64,000 nucleotides of DNA. Origin: Nitrosomonas sp. Nm84. Its GTDB lineage: Bacteria; Pseudomonadota; Gammaproteobacteria; Burkholderiales; Nitrosomonadaceae. The notes below the pieces were generated by a model that searched no databases, was not told the origin of the DNA, and worked only from the letters and a program-made list of their open reading frames with translations. A program made the translations under genes and the position numbers. The DNA is taken from positions 1 to 64,000 of the forward strand of contig NZ_QJJP01000012.1 in NCBI RefSeq assembly GCF_003201565.1, written 5' to 3'. Shown here in pieces: positions 48,337 to 57,077 of the stretch. How positions within the stretch are numbered: position 1 is the stretch's first letter; the number at the start of each line of letters is the position of its first letter.

Positions 48337-49176
48337 ATGCATACATTTCCGGCTCCCGCCAAGCTGAATCTTTTTTTACACGTCGTAGGTCGCAGACCGG
48401 ATGGTTATCATTTATTGCAAACTGTTTTCCGTTTGATAGATTTCTCTGATCAATTAAGTTTTAAGTTACGTACTGATGGCATCATCAAACTGCACAATCC
48501 CATTACAGGTGTGCCAGAGAATAAAGACTTATGCGTTCGTGCTGCCACGCTGCTCAAACAAACAACCAATACCCAACAAGGTGTCGATATTTTTCTACAA
48601 AAACGGATTCCAATGGGTGGCGGTTTGGGAGGAGGAAGTTCTGATGCAGCGACCACTTTGCTGGCACTCAATCATTTATGGGAGCTGAATCTGAGCAAAG
48701 ATCACCTGCTCGAATTAGGATTACAACTCGGCGCTGATGTTCCCATATTTATTTTTGGGCAAAATGCGTTTGCAGAAGGCGTTGGCGAAAAACTGACAGC
48801 CATTGAATTACCGCCAGCTTGGTACTTAGTGCTTGTACCCTCTGTGCAGGTATCGACCGCGGAAATTTTTGCAAGTAAGGAATTGACACGCAACACATTA
48901 CCGATCAAAATACCGCCCTTTTCTGTGTGGCAAGGACATAACGACCTGGAATTAGTCGTTTGCCAAACATACCCTGAAATAGCCAGATGTTTGGAGTGGC
49001 TAAAGCAGCTAGAAAATACTACAATAGCGGCTATGAGTGGTTCGGGTGCTTGTGTGTTTGCTGAGTTTGAAACAGAGTCAGCAGCACAAAGCGCTTTTGA
49101 ACAAATTCCTGACAATATGAAAGGCTTTGTAGCAAAAGGATTAGATCTTCATCCGCTACACAGGTTGATGAAATAA
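48337..49176 (+). CDS. ispE: 4-diphosphocytidyl-2-C-methyl-D-erythritol kinase
   Basis: GHMP kinase of the MEP isoprenoid pathway. The 279 residues show PAKLNLFLHVVGRRPDGYH at the N-terminus, the ATP-binding PMGGGLGGGSSDAATTL (about 92-108) and the late AMSGSGACVFA motif. Standard position between lolB and tRNA-Gln. Confidence 0.97.
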   Translation: MHTFPAPAKLNLFLHVVGRRPDGYHLLQTVFRLIDFSDQLSFKLRTDGIIKLHNPITGVPENKDLCVRAATLLKQTTNTQQGVDIFLQKRIPMGGGLGGGSSDAATTLLALNHLWELNLSKDHLLELGLQLGADVPIFIFGQNAFAEGVGEKLTAIELPPAWYLVLVPSVQVSTAEIFASKELTRNTLPIKIPPFSVWQGHNDLELVVCQTYPEIARCLEWLKQLENTTIAAMSGSGACVFAEFETESAAQSAFEQIPDNMKGFVAKGLDLHPLHRLMK

Positions 49177-49182
49177 AGATTT

Positions 49183-49257
49183 TGGGGAGTCGCCAAGTGG
49201 TAAGGCACCGGATTTTGATTCCGGCATTCGTAGGTTCGATCCCTACCTCCCCAGCCA
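49183..49257 (+). tRNA. tRNA-Gln (anticodon UUG)
   Basis: Cloverleaf with acceptor TGGGGAG/CTCCCCA, D arm GCCAAGTGGTAAGGC, anticodon loop TTTTGAT, T arm GTAGGTTCGATCCCTAC and encoded GCCA end. Very close to E. coli tRNA-Gln in its central part. It lies between ispE and prs, as in related genomes. Confidence 0.96.
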
Positions 49258-49419
49258 GTTTTAGTTTAGAGAAAACTTCATTTGATTAATTAGTCAATCT
49301 ATTTCATTAACAAAATAGATGAATAGCAATACAATCATATTCTAAGCTTCTGTAACGACTCATATTAACAAGAAAAACCAGTGTTCGTCTTTTCCAGCTA
49401 ATTATTTCAAAGAAACAGC

Positions 49420-50370
49420 ATGTCTTATGACAGTTTGATGGTTTTTACCGGTACTGCCAATCCAAAATTGGCCCAGGATGCTGTAAAGCATCTGAATATC
49501 CATCTGGGACGTGCGACTGTCGGTCGTTTCAGTGATGGCGAGATCATGGTGGAAATCCTTGAGAATGTGCGAGGAAAAGACGTTTTTGTATTGCAATCCA
49601 CCTGCGCACCGACCAATGACAGTCTGATGGAGATATTGGTTATGGTGGATGCGCTGAAGCGTGCCTCAGCCGGTCGCATCACTGCTGCAATTCCTTATTT
49701 TGGATATGCACGCCAGGACAGAAGGCCACGCTCTGTTCGTGTGCCAATTACCGCCAAAGTAGTTGCCAATATGCTGACGACCGTTGGCATTGATCGATTG
49801 TTGACCATGGACTTGCACTCAGACCAAATTCAGGGTTTTTTTGATATTCCTGTTGATAATATTTATGGTATGCCCATCCTGCTGGGAGATATCTGGAAGC
49901 ATAATTATCAGAATCTGATGGTTGTATCGCCTGATGTTGGTGGTGTGGTACGCGCCCGGCATTTGGCCAAACGCTTGGAATGCGATCTGGCAATTATCGA
50001 CAAACGGCGCCCCAAACCCAATGAGGCAAAAGTCATGAACATCATTGGTGAAGTTAAGGATCGCACATGTGTCATCATCGATGACTTGGTAGATACTGCC
50101 AACACTTTGTGTGAAGCAGCTAACGCATTAAAGCAACACGGTGCAAAATCAGTGCTAGCTTACTCCACGCACGCGGTATTATCAGGCAATGCAGTGGATC
50201 GCATTCAAAACTCGGCACTGGATAAGTTGGTAGTCACCGATACGATACCTTTGCGCGAAGATGCGCTGGCTTGTGATCGCATTTGTCAGTTGAGCATCGC
50301 AAATCTGCTGGCGGAAACCATGTTGCGCATTAGCAATGAAAGTTCATTAAGTTCACTATTCATGGAATAA
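49420..50370 (+). CDS. prs: Ribose-phosphate pyrophosphokinase
   Basis: Makes PRPP for nucleotides, His and Trp. The 316 residues contain the flexible-loop Arg pair (RQDRRPRS, about 95-102), [17 protein letters not shown], and the PRPP motif [14 protein letters not shown] (about 213-226). Normal length. Confidence 0.97.
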   Translation: MSYDSLMVFTGTANPKLAQDAVKHLNIHLGRATVGRFSDGEIMVEILENVRGKDVFVLQSTCAPTNDSLMEILVMVDALKRASAGRITAAIPYFGYARQDRRPRSVRVPITAKVVANMLTTVGIDRLLTMDLHSDQIQGFFDIPVDNIYGMPILLGDIWKHNYQNLMVVSPDVGGVVRARHLAKRLECDLAIIDKRRPKPNEAKVMNIIGEVKDRTCVIIDDLVDTANTLCEAANALKQHGAKSVLAYSTHAVLSGNAVDRIQNSALDKLVVTDTIPLREDALACDRICQLSIANLLAETMLRISNESSLSSLFME

Positions 50371-50433
50371 ACTGAACCATTTTTTTAACCGATTTGTTTG
50401 GTCGCGAACAAATCACAATTATGGAGTATAGCA

Positions 50434-51060
50434 ATGAAAATTGAAATTAGTGCCGATAAGCGCACACTGCAGGGAAAGGGTGCGAGCCGCCGCCTGCGTG
50501 GTTCTGGTAAAGTACCAGCAATCATTTATGGCGGTGATCAAGAAGCGCAATCGATTGAAATGGACCATAACGATTTATTTCACAAGCTCAAACTGGAAGC
50601 TTTCCACGCATCCATTCTGTCACTCAGTGTTGCAGGAAAAACAGAGCAAGTGTTGCTACGCGATATACAAATGCATCCTTTCAAGCATCAAGTGTTACAT
50701 GTGGATTTTCAGAGAGTTGATAAGAATAAAAAAATACACATGAAAGTTCCGTTGCACTTTATCAATGCGGAAATTTCTCCCGGTGTAAAAACATCCGGGG
50801 GTATTGTCACGCATATCTTGACTGAAGTAGATATCAGTTGTTTGCCGACAGACTTGCCTGAATACATTTCAGTCGATTTAGCCGAACTCACGGCCGGACA
50901 TACACTGCACTTAAGTGATCTGATATTGCCCGAAGGGGTCGAAATTGTTGCACTGGCAAAAGGCGATAATTCAGCGATTGCAACGATTGTCATTCCACGC
51001 TCCGCGCTCTCTGATGAAGCCTCCGCTGAAGAAGCCAGCGCAGAGAAAAAGCCTGATTGA
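50434..51060 (+). CDS. rplY: 50S ribosomal protein L25 (CTC type)
   Basis: 5S rRNA-binding protein of the long CTC form, 208 residues: an N-terminal L25 domain ([20 protein letters not shown]) and a C-terminal beta domain, ending with an Ala/Glu-rich tail. Start ATG 50434 has GGAG upstream; the longer open frame from 50398 is not supported. Confidence 0.95.
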   Translation: MKIEISADKRTLQGKGASRRLRGSGKVPAIIYGGDQEAQSIEMDHNDLFHKLKLEAFHASILSLSVAGKTEQVLLRDIQMHPFKHQVLHVDFQRVDKNKKIHMKVPLHFINAEISPGVKTSGGIVTHILTEVDISCLPTDLPEYISVDLAELTAGHTLHLSDLILPEGVEIVALAKGDNSAIATIVIPRSALSDEASAEEASAEKKPD

Positions 51061-51096
51061 TAAAAAAGAACTAATCAATCGCACTCAAAATTCGAT

Positions 51097-51131
51097 AAAT
51101 CTGCTGGGATTGAACAAATACCGGCAGATTT
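51097..51131 (+). terminator. Hairpin between rplY and pth
   Basis: An 11-base stem (AAATCTGCTGG / CCGGCAGATTT, one G-U pair) with a 13-base loop and a short T-run, 36 bases after rplY. Possibly an attenuating terminator within the prs-rplY-pth-ychF group. Confidence 0.55.
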
Positions 51132-51171
51132 GTCTTTTGAGCTTATCTCATCAACTGTCTTATCGCATTTC

Positions 51172-51741
51172 ATGAAGCTTATCGTTGGATTAGGCAATCC
51201 AGGCAAAGAATATGTTGGCACACGTCACAATGCCGGCTTTGAGTGGATCGATCGATTTGCTGAAATGCTACATGTCACACTTAAACCGGAAATACGGTTT
51301 CATGGATTATGTGCACATGTCGATCAAAAAGATACTGATCTATGGTTACTGCAACCGCAAACTTATATGAACGTCAGTGGACGTGCGGTAGTTGCGCTAT
51401 GTCAATTCTATAAAATCCAGGTTGAAGAAATGATCGTCATCCATGACGAGCTCGATTTACCGCCAGGTATCGTCAAGTTAAAGAAAGGCGGAGGTTTGGG
51501 CGGCCACAATGGACTCAAAGACATTGCGGCAAAATTGGGTACGCAGGATTTCTGGCGATTGAGAATAGGTATAGGTCATCCGGGTGATCGTAGCGCAGTG
51601 GTCGGTTATGTATTACATCCACCCAGAAAAGAAGAAGCGCAATTAATTGCAGAAGCGATTGAGAGAAGCCTGGAAGTGTGGCCACTCCTTGCTCAAGGCG
51701 CTTGTGAAGCAGCCATGTTAAAATTGCACACCAAAACATAA
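51172..51741 (+). CDS. pth: Peptidyl-tRNA hydrolase
   Basis: Releases tRNA from stalled peptidyl-tRNA. The 189 residues show MKLIVGLGNPGKEY, TRHNAGF with the catalytic His (near residue 20), PQTYMNVSG, and HDELDLPPGIVKLKKGGGLG. ATG 51172 is the family start; the open frame begins 14 codons earlier without support. Confidence 0.96.
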   Translation: MKLIVGLGNPGKEYVGTRHNAGFEWIDRFAEMLHVTLKPEIRFHGLCAHVDQKDTDLWLLQPQTYMNVSGRAVVALCQFYKIQVEEMIVIHDELDLPPGIVKLKKGGGLGGHNGLKDIAAKLGTQDFWRLRIGIGHPGDRSAVVGYVLHPPRKEEAQLIAEAIERSLEVWPLLAQGACEAAMLKLHTKT

Positions 51742-51819
51742 GCGCATATAGAAGCTGTATGCTATTAGTTTGCAAAACTTCATGCCATTGTTCAAACAAA
51801 TTTTAATGAGAATCAGGTC

Positions 51820-52911
51820 ATGAGTCTGAAATGCGGAATCGTAGGTCTGCCCAATGTAGGCAAATCCACATTGTTTAATGCACTCACCAAAGCAGGGATC
51901 GCTGCAGAAAATTATCCTTTTTGTACGATAGATCCCAATATTGGCATTGTTGAAGTGCCGGATCCTCGCTTGCAAAAACTCAGTGAAATCGTCAAACCGC
52001 AAAAAGTGCAACCGGCTATCGTCGAATTTGTTGATATTGCTGGGCTAGTGGCTGGCGCATCCAAAGGGGAAGGCCTTGGTAACAAATTCCTTGCCAATAT
52101 TCGTGAAACGGATGGTATCGTCAATATGGTGCGCTGCTTCGCTGATGACAATGTCGTTCATGTCGCCGGCAAAGTCGACCCGATATCGGATATTGAAGTC
52201 ATCCAAACCGAACTCTCTCTAGCCGATCTCTCCACCATAGAAAAAGCACTGCAACGCGAATCCAAAGTGGCCAAGTCGGGCAATAAGGAAGCCATCAAAT
52301 TGTGCGCCTTACTGGAAATGGTGCAAGCGCATCTCGACCGCGGCAAACCAGCCAGAACACTCGGATTGGATAAGGAACAACAACAATTACTGCAACCACT
52401 TTGTTTGCTAACCGCAAAACCGGCTATTTACGTAGCCAATGTGAGCGATAACGGTTTTGAAAATAATCCATTATTAACACGCGTAAAGGAATATGCAGCG
52501 AGCGAAAATGCACCGGTAGTCGCCATATGCGCAGCACTTGAGGCAGAAATTGCAGAGTTGCCTGATGAAGATAAGCAAATCTTTTTAGCGGATCTTAACC
52601 TAGAAGAGCCCGGACTCAACCGATTGGTGCGTGCGGGCTATGAATTGCTTGGGTTGCAAACCTACTTTACCGCCGGCGTCAAAGAAGTCAGAGCATGGAC
52701 CATCCATAAAGGTGATACTGCACCGCAAGCCGCTGCTGTTATTCATACTGATTTTGAGAAAGGCTTTATTCGCGCTGAAGTGATCAGTTATGAGGATTTT
52801 ATCGCTTGTAATGGCGAGCAAGGCGCCAAGGAAGCCGGCAAGATGCGCCTGGAAGGAAAAGAATATATCGTCAAGGACGGCGATGTGATGCACTTCCGGT
52901 TTAATGTCTGA
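51820..52911 (+). CDS. ychF: Redox-regulated ATPase YchF (Obg-family)
   Basis: Ribosome-associated P-loop protein that prefers ATP over GTP (OLA1/YchF). The 363 residues include [14 protein letters not shown] (about 8-21), [20 protein letters not shown], and a C-terminal TGS domain ([10 protein letters not shown]). The pth-ychF pair is conserved in most bacteria. Confidence 0.97.
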   Translation: MSLKCGIVGLPNVGKSTLFNALTKAGIAAENYPFCTIDPNIGIVEVPDPRLQKLSEIVKPQKVQPAIVEFVDIAGLVAGASKGEGLGNKFLANIRETDGIVNMVRCFADDNVVHVAGKVDPISDIEVIQTELSLADLSTIEKALQRESKVAKSGNKEAIKLCALLEMVQAHLDRGKPARTLGLDKEQQQLLQPLCLLTAKPAIYVANVSDNGFENNPLLTRVKEYAASENAPVVAICAALEAEIAELPDEDKQIFLADLNLEEPGLNRLVRAGYELLGLQTYFTAGVKEVRAWTIHKGDTAPQAAAVIHTDFEKGFIRAEVISYEDFIACNGEQGAKEAGKMRLEGKEYIVKDGDVMHFRFNV

Positions 52912-53014
52912 TCCATATGTCACAAAAAATTGAAATTTGCGACATATTCGATTGACCTGTCGTAGCGAACGACATAAGGACTTGCAACTTGCCGGATTTA
53001 GAATCTGGCTGAAA

Positions 53015-53983
53015 CTAACGCGGGAAGATAACACCGCCACCGCTTATGTTTCTAGATTTGTTTACAATAAAAAGAACTATCCATAAGGTGAGAATGAAGG
53101 GAGAGGCCAGAACCGGAAGACCTAATGGCGATAGCAAGCTCGTCAATCCCGCTTGACAAAGCACGGTTAAAATACTGGCCAGAATAGCTAGTAGAGTAGT
53201 TCTGCTGTTGTGTGCAAAAAAAACCCAACCCACTGCAATCATGGTCAAAATCGGATTAAATCCATATAGCCCTGTTTCAATGACACTTTGGTTGACGCCA
53301 ATCAGCATTGGCATGATAACCCCAATGAAAGCGCCGCCAATAACCATAAGTGCGCCGCGTAAAGTAGTAATGGTGATCGCAGCCAAAAGTAAGCCACCAG
53401 AAAATAGGTTGTCAGTAAAAACAATCTGACCGATACCTCTTATCAGCGCAGTAAACCATGTTTCCAGCGAGAGAGCGCCAATGTCTATTGCAACTGGCTG
53501 CGTGCTCGCTATTGGTAATATCGAACCAAGAGCATGGTTATCAAATGCATAGATCAACATCAGGAATATCCAGCTAATGAGAACGAATGGCGAGGTTGCT
53601 GCGGGAATATTAAGCGCCTGCAATGTTCTTGTCAGAGCAACCCATAGGATGCTCGATAGCATGGATGCAAATACGACATAGAACCAAAACAGAGGCGTAT
53701 GCTCGAGAAATATTGATAAGCAGGCTCCCGCCAACACACCATTGAAGCCACACAATCCCACTTCAATATCTTTTTTTTCAAACTTGAAAGTATAAGCGGC
53801 CACGGTACTGCTGATTAAGCCGATAGTTGCCGCCAACCCGGTGATTATTCCGCCAGTATAGAATGCCGCCAGTACGATCAGTCCAGTAGCGGCATTATCA
53901 CAAAAAACCACCTGTCCAGCGCCTCTTAGCAACACTCGCAGAAACCCCGGTAATATCTTGTCAAAATTTAGTAGCCAGCTCAA
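53015..53983 (-). CDS. Urea transporter (UT family)
   Basis: Passive urea channel of the UT/Yut family. From the TTG start at 53983 (AAAGGAAA just upstream) it has 322 residues with about ten TM helices and an internal two-fold repeat: RGAGQVVFCDNAATG near the start and RGIGQIVFTDNLFSG in the second half, the pore-lining elements. Urea is a well-known alternative ammonia source for Nitrosomonas. The gene lies at the end of an apparent osmC-monooxygenase-tetR-UT operon, an unusual place, with no urease genes in view. Confidence 0.87.
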   Translation of the reverse strand: MSWLLNFDKILPGFLRVLLRGAGQVVFCDNAATGLIVLAAFYTGGIITGLAATIGLISSTVAAYTFKFEKKDIEVGLCGFNGVLAGACLSIFLEHTPLFWFYVVFASMLSSILWVALTRTLQALNIPAATSPFVLISWIFLMLIYAFDNHALGSILPIASTQPVAIDIGALSLETWFTALIRGIGQIVFTDNLFSGGLLLAAITITTLRGALMVIGGAFIGVIMPMLIGVNQSVIETGLYGFNPILTMIAVGWVFFAHNSRTTLLAILASILTVLCQAGLTSLLSPLGLPVLASPFILTLWIVLFIVNKSRNISGGGVIFPR

Positions 53984-54020
53984 GATGATTTCCTTTCTTA
54001 AAGTGGATCTACATTTATCT

Positions 54021-54659
54021 TCATTTTTCGATACAAGAAACATTAGTACTGCGTAGAATGTCTTCGGCAGCCAATCGTCCAATATGGGCGATATCGCCTT
54101 TACCCGTCACCATTGCGGTTACGATAGTACCGTCGATCAGGAGGCTCAATTTCTCCGCTACCAACTCGGGATCTTTCGCGCCACTTTCCATAACCATCGC
54201 TTGCAACCTGGCGTTAATTTTCTCTCTGTGCTGATTGGCAATCTCCTGTATCCAGCTATTACCTTTGTCATGTTCAGCAACCGCATTGATAAATACGCAA
54301 CCGTAAAAATCTTTGCTGGCAAACCAGCTTTGCATCAAATCGAACACAGCCAAGATACGTTCGATGGGAGAACATTGCATAGCAGGAAGATCACGATCGA
54401 ACCAGCAAAACCAGATGCTTGCCTCAGCTTCAAAGACAGCTTTGAGCAGGTTTTCCTTCGAACCAAAATGTAGATAAAGGGTACGACGAGCTACTCCTGA
54501 TTCTTCGATAATCCTGGCGATTCCAGTGGCATGAATACCTTCTTTGCAAAACAACCGGCAAGCTGTACTCAGTAATTTTCTTTTACTGGTTTCTTTTCTT
54601 GAATTGTTTTTTGAGCGTTGTTGCATTCCGGGATATAACATGACTAAACTCGAGCGCAT
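54021..54659 (-). CDS. TetR-family transcriptional regulator
   Basis: A 212-residue regulator with an N-terminal helix-turn-helix (about 27-72): LLSTACRLFCKEG, GIARIIEESGVARRTLYLHF, SKENLLKAVFE. A ligand-binding helical domain of low similarity follows, which includes Cys residues. It sits between the monooxygenase and the urea transporter on the same strand. A TetR-type palindrome upstream of osmC (56674-56683) is the likely operator, so it probably represses the whole unit. Start may also be Met 7 or Met 12. Confidence 0.85.
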   Translation of the reverse strand: MRSSLVMLYPGMQQRSKNNSRKETSKRKLLSTACRLFCKEGIHATGIARIIEESGVARRTLYLHFGSKENLLKAVFEAEASIWFCWFDRDLPAMQCSPIERILAVFDLMQSWFASKDFYGCVFINAVAEHDKGNSWIQEIANQHREKINARLQAMVMESGAKDPELVAEKLSLLIDGTIVTAMVTGKGDIAHIGRLAAEDILRSTNVSCIEK

Positions 54660-54703
54660 ATTTCTCTTTCAGAGCGAGGGAGCAATATGATTAAAAGCTT
54701 TCA

Positions 54704-55897
54704 TTATCGTCCTTCTTCCAGTTGTTTTTTGATTTTTTTGGCGATTCTTTCAGCTTCAAGGCGAATTTCCCGCAATAGTCCACTTAGCGGATTGATTTGT
54801 CCAATGAAATAAAGGCGTGGAGCATCTTTGTGTTCCTGATCTCCCGAAATAAGCGACCGATCTTTTTCGTCAGCAATACCAGGGACTTGAACCAGTTTAG
54901 AAATACCGGTTCGGAATCCTGTTCCTGCGATGATGACATCGGGTTCCAGTGCAATCAATGTGTGCTCATTATTCGGAGAAGCTCTCATGGCATACTGGGC
55001 TTGTACTGTTCGCCCGGTAATTTCCTGTATCGGCCCCACAATTTTAATCCGACCCGTACGGACATCATCAACAAAAGGACGATAAAGAATCGGCACGACA
55101 TTGTTTATATCGAATTGTTTGGAAAGTGGCAGGCTCGGATAGGGAAGACCGTAAGCACTCAAATCCCCGATCACTGTTCGTTGCAGAAAGCTCAATATGC
55201 GATCCACCGCAGCGCTGGGCCAGCTCCTTGTCCATACGCCGATTCCAATCAATGGGATACCGAAAATACTTTTAGGCAGGATATGAGGGGGCGTCCTACC
55301 TGATACGGTGACTGAGCTAGCGTACTCGGTTAACCTACTGGCAATTTCGGCAGCGGAGTTTCCCGTGCCTATTACCAGTACATGCTTGCCGGAAAAATCT
55401 TTGGCACTCTTAAATTTCGAAGAATGGATGATCTCACCTGGAAAGGATTCTGCCCCATCCCATTTAGGAATTATCGGAATGCGGCACCCACCAATTGCCA
55501 TGACAACACTGCGAGATTCAAAGTGTTTACCATCGCTACCGGTAATAATCCAGAGATCTCGTTCACGATCATAGTTAACTTGCGCAATGTCAATGTTGGT
55601 TTGAACCGAAAACCCTCCACGAGCAGGAAAAGTCTCCAAAAGACGCACCACTTCTTCACGCGAAGGCCAAGACCCTGCAGAAAGGGGAAATTTGCTACCT
55701 GCTAATGCAGAGAAATAACGACCGGAATTCAGGCGCACGCCATCATAATGGTTACGCCAGACATCTCCCACTGCTGGCGTACGTTCCAACACTAATGGAT
55801 TTAAACCTGCCCTAGTCAACTCAAACGCAGCCGATAATCCCGCTGGACCTGCACCAACCACGACTACGTCATGTATATCATCATTTTTCATAATCAA
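54704..55897 (-). CDS. Flavin-containing monooxygenase-like oxidoreductase
   Basis: A 397-residue FAD/NADPH enzyme of the FMO/YUCCA/BVMO-like class. The FAD Rossmann motif VVVGAGPAGLSAAFELTRAG lies near residue 12. The NADPH motif VIGTGNSAAEIASRL lies near 172 and the late ATG-type motif reads IAGTGFRTGI near 325. The substrate is unknown. It is 45 bases from tetR and 107 bases after osmC, so it is likely in the same detoxification unit. Confidence 0.85.
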   Translation of the reverse strand: MIMKNDDIHDVVVVGAGPAGLSAAFELTRAGLNPLVLERTPAVGDVWRNHYDGVRLNSGRYFSALAGSKFPLSAGSWPSREEVVRLLETFPARGGFSVQTNIDIAQVNYDRERDLWIITGSDGKHFESRSVVMAIGGCRIPIIPKWDGAESFPGEIIHSSKFKSAKDFSGKHVLVIGTGNSAAEIASRLTEYASSVTVSGRTPPHILPKSIFGIPLIGIGVWTRSWPSAAVDRILSFLQRTVIGDLSAYGLPYPSLPLSKQFDINNVVPILYRPFVDDVRTGRIKIVGPIQEITGRTVQAQYAMRASPNNEHTLIALEPDVIIAGTGFRTGISKLVQVPGIADEKDRSLISGDQEHKDAPRLYFIGQINPLSGLLREIRLEAERIAKKIKKQLEEGR

Positions 55898-56004
55898 TAT
55901 TGTGGGGAATCATAAACAATGCACAAAACCGTGCATCACATAGTCAGAGCAATATGCTTCAACACAAAAGATTTCCTGAAAAACCTGGCGATTGCATGAT
56001 GCAC

Positions 56005-56568
56005 TCAGGATGGGTGCATCGCTTTCTCTTCGAGATGGTGGGCAATTTCGACTTTGATGGGCACTGGCCGCATGATCGTGTCAGGAATGGGTGCGGCAGG
56101 AAATGCTTTTTCCATAAGCTCAGTCACTTTTTCTGTTGGAGCGTCGGTCTGTATATCGACCGCGATCTTAATCGCCTCATAGCCAGGTGCGCCAGCCTCC
56201 AAACCAAAAGCGGTTAGAAAATTGACACGACCTGAAACATTTATCCGTAGGAATCCCACATTGATGCGGGCGGCGGATAATGCAGCAATATAAGTATTGA
56301 CTAGACAGGAACCAACGGCAGCCAACAATAAATCTTCTGGCGTAACACCCACCTCTTCGCCGCCATATCGCTTGGGCTCATCGGAAATGATCGATTGACC
56401 ATCGGTGACACACGCCGTGCTGTGATAGCCGCTATCCCAAACTACCGTTGTCTGGAATCTCGGGTTAGCGATGTCGCCTTGGCTATCCGCTTTGATTGAA
56501 TCAAGAACCTCTCGCATTCGATTGAAGTCGAGTCCGTTCACAGTAATATCATTCGTCGAATTAATCAT
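56005..56568 (-). CDS. OsmC family protein
   Basis: A 187-residue OsmC/Ohr-fold protein. The first catalytic Cys is present in LLLAAVGSCLVNTYIAAL (about 86-103), preceded by VGVTPEDL. The position of the second Cys, normally in a CP-containing helix, reads KAFPAAPIPDTI and has no Cys, so the usual peroxidase pair is incomplete. It is the first gene after the NemR-like palindrome. Confidence 0.85.
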   Translation of the reverse strand: MINSTNDITVNGLDFNRMREVLDSIKADSQGDIANPRFQTTVVWDSGYHSTACVTDGQSIISDEPKRYGGEEVGVTPEDLLLAAVGSCLVNTYIAALSAARINVGFLRINVSGRVNFLTAFGLEAGAPGYEAIKIAVDIQTDAPTEKVTELMEKAFPAAPIPDTIMRPVPIKVEIAHHLEEKAMHPS

Positions 56569-56668
56569 AGCTAAATCTCCGTGATAAGTATGGATGATGA
56601 AAGCCGATCTTCCATCTATCCCTCAAATATATCCAATTAATCACCATTCTAGTACATTTCTTAAAGAA

Positions 56669-56689
56669 AGCATACCGATCGGTCTATAT
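56669..56689 (-). promoter_or_regulatory. TetR-type operator, similar to the NemR box
   Basis: The 10-base perfect palindrome ACCGATCGGT lies at 56674-56683, within TATAGACCGATCGGTATGC when read on minus. This closely resembles the TAGACCGATCGGTCTA box recognised by NemR-like TetR repressors. It is 106 bases upstream of the osmC start, in the right orientation for controlling osmC-monooxygenase-tetR-UT. Confidence 0.6.
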
Positions 56690-56831
56690 TAAATATAATC
56701 ATTGAGACTATTCGGTTCTGTTGCGGATTCTTGAAAGTCCAATACTGGAATTCAGGTAAACTTTCTGCAAAAAAATTAAGAGATAGAGGCGCTATTGCGC
56801 CATTTCTTGGTAGAACGTCTAGCAGCGTTAA

Positions 56832-56981
56832 AAACTTTCCGACGACTTGGCCTTCGAAGCGATGGGCAATCCGCGCTACCCGATGGAATTGTTCATGCGC
56901 GTTATCACCGTGAACCTGGAAACGATGAAAAATCATCAATGGCTTGTCACCATTGGAAATCGCTTAGGAAATGCTAAATAA
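56832..56981 (+). pseudogene. Unidentified coding remnant (C-terminal stub)
   Basis: An open frame from just after a TAA (56829-56831) to TAA at 56979-56981 encodes 49 residues including DDLAFEAMGNPRYPMELFMR and ending NRLGNAK. Composition looks protein-like, with no start codon near the front, so it may be the tail of a decayed gene. I do not recognise the family. Confidence 0.3.
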
Positions 56982-56990
56982 CCCGCATTT

Positions 56991-57060
56991 GTCATTCCGA
57001 ACGCAGTGAGAAATCTGTAGTAATCAATGCAAAAGATTTCTCGCTCTTACTCGGAATAAC
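56991..57060. repeat. Dispersed hairpin repeat of the GTCATTCCGA type
   Basis: GTCATTCCGAACGCAGTGAG then AAATCT, a 17-base centre, then AGATTTCTCGCTCTTACTCG and GAATAAC: a long imperfect inverted repeat. The GTCATTCCGAnCGCAG wording recurs between genes in many unrelated bacteria (general knowledge). Here it follows the rapA stop by 18 bases and could act as its terminator. Confidence 0.6.
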
Positions 57061-57077
57061 ACTTGTTTTGGACTTCT

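Larger units (their letters stand above)
56569..57077. other. Accessory spacer between osmC and rapA
   Basis: 509 bases holding a TetR-type operator (56674-56683), a 49-residue coding remnant (56832-56981, plus) and a dispersed-type hairpin repeat (56991-57060). No intact gene was found. Confidence 0.6.
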
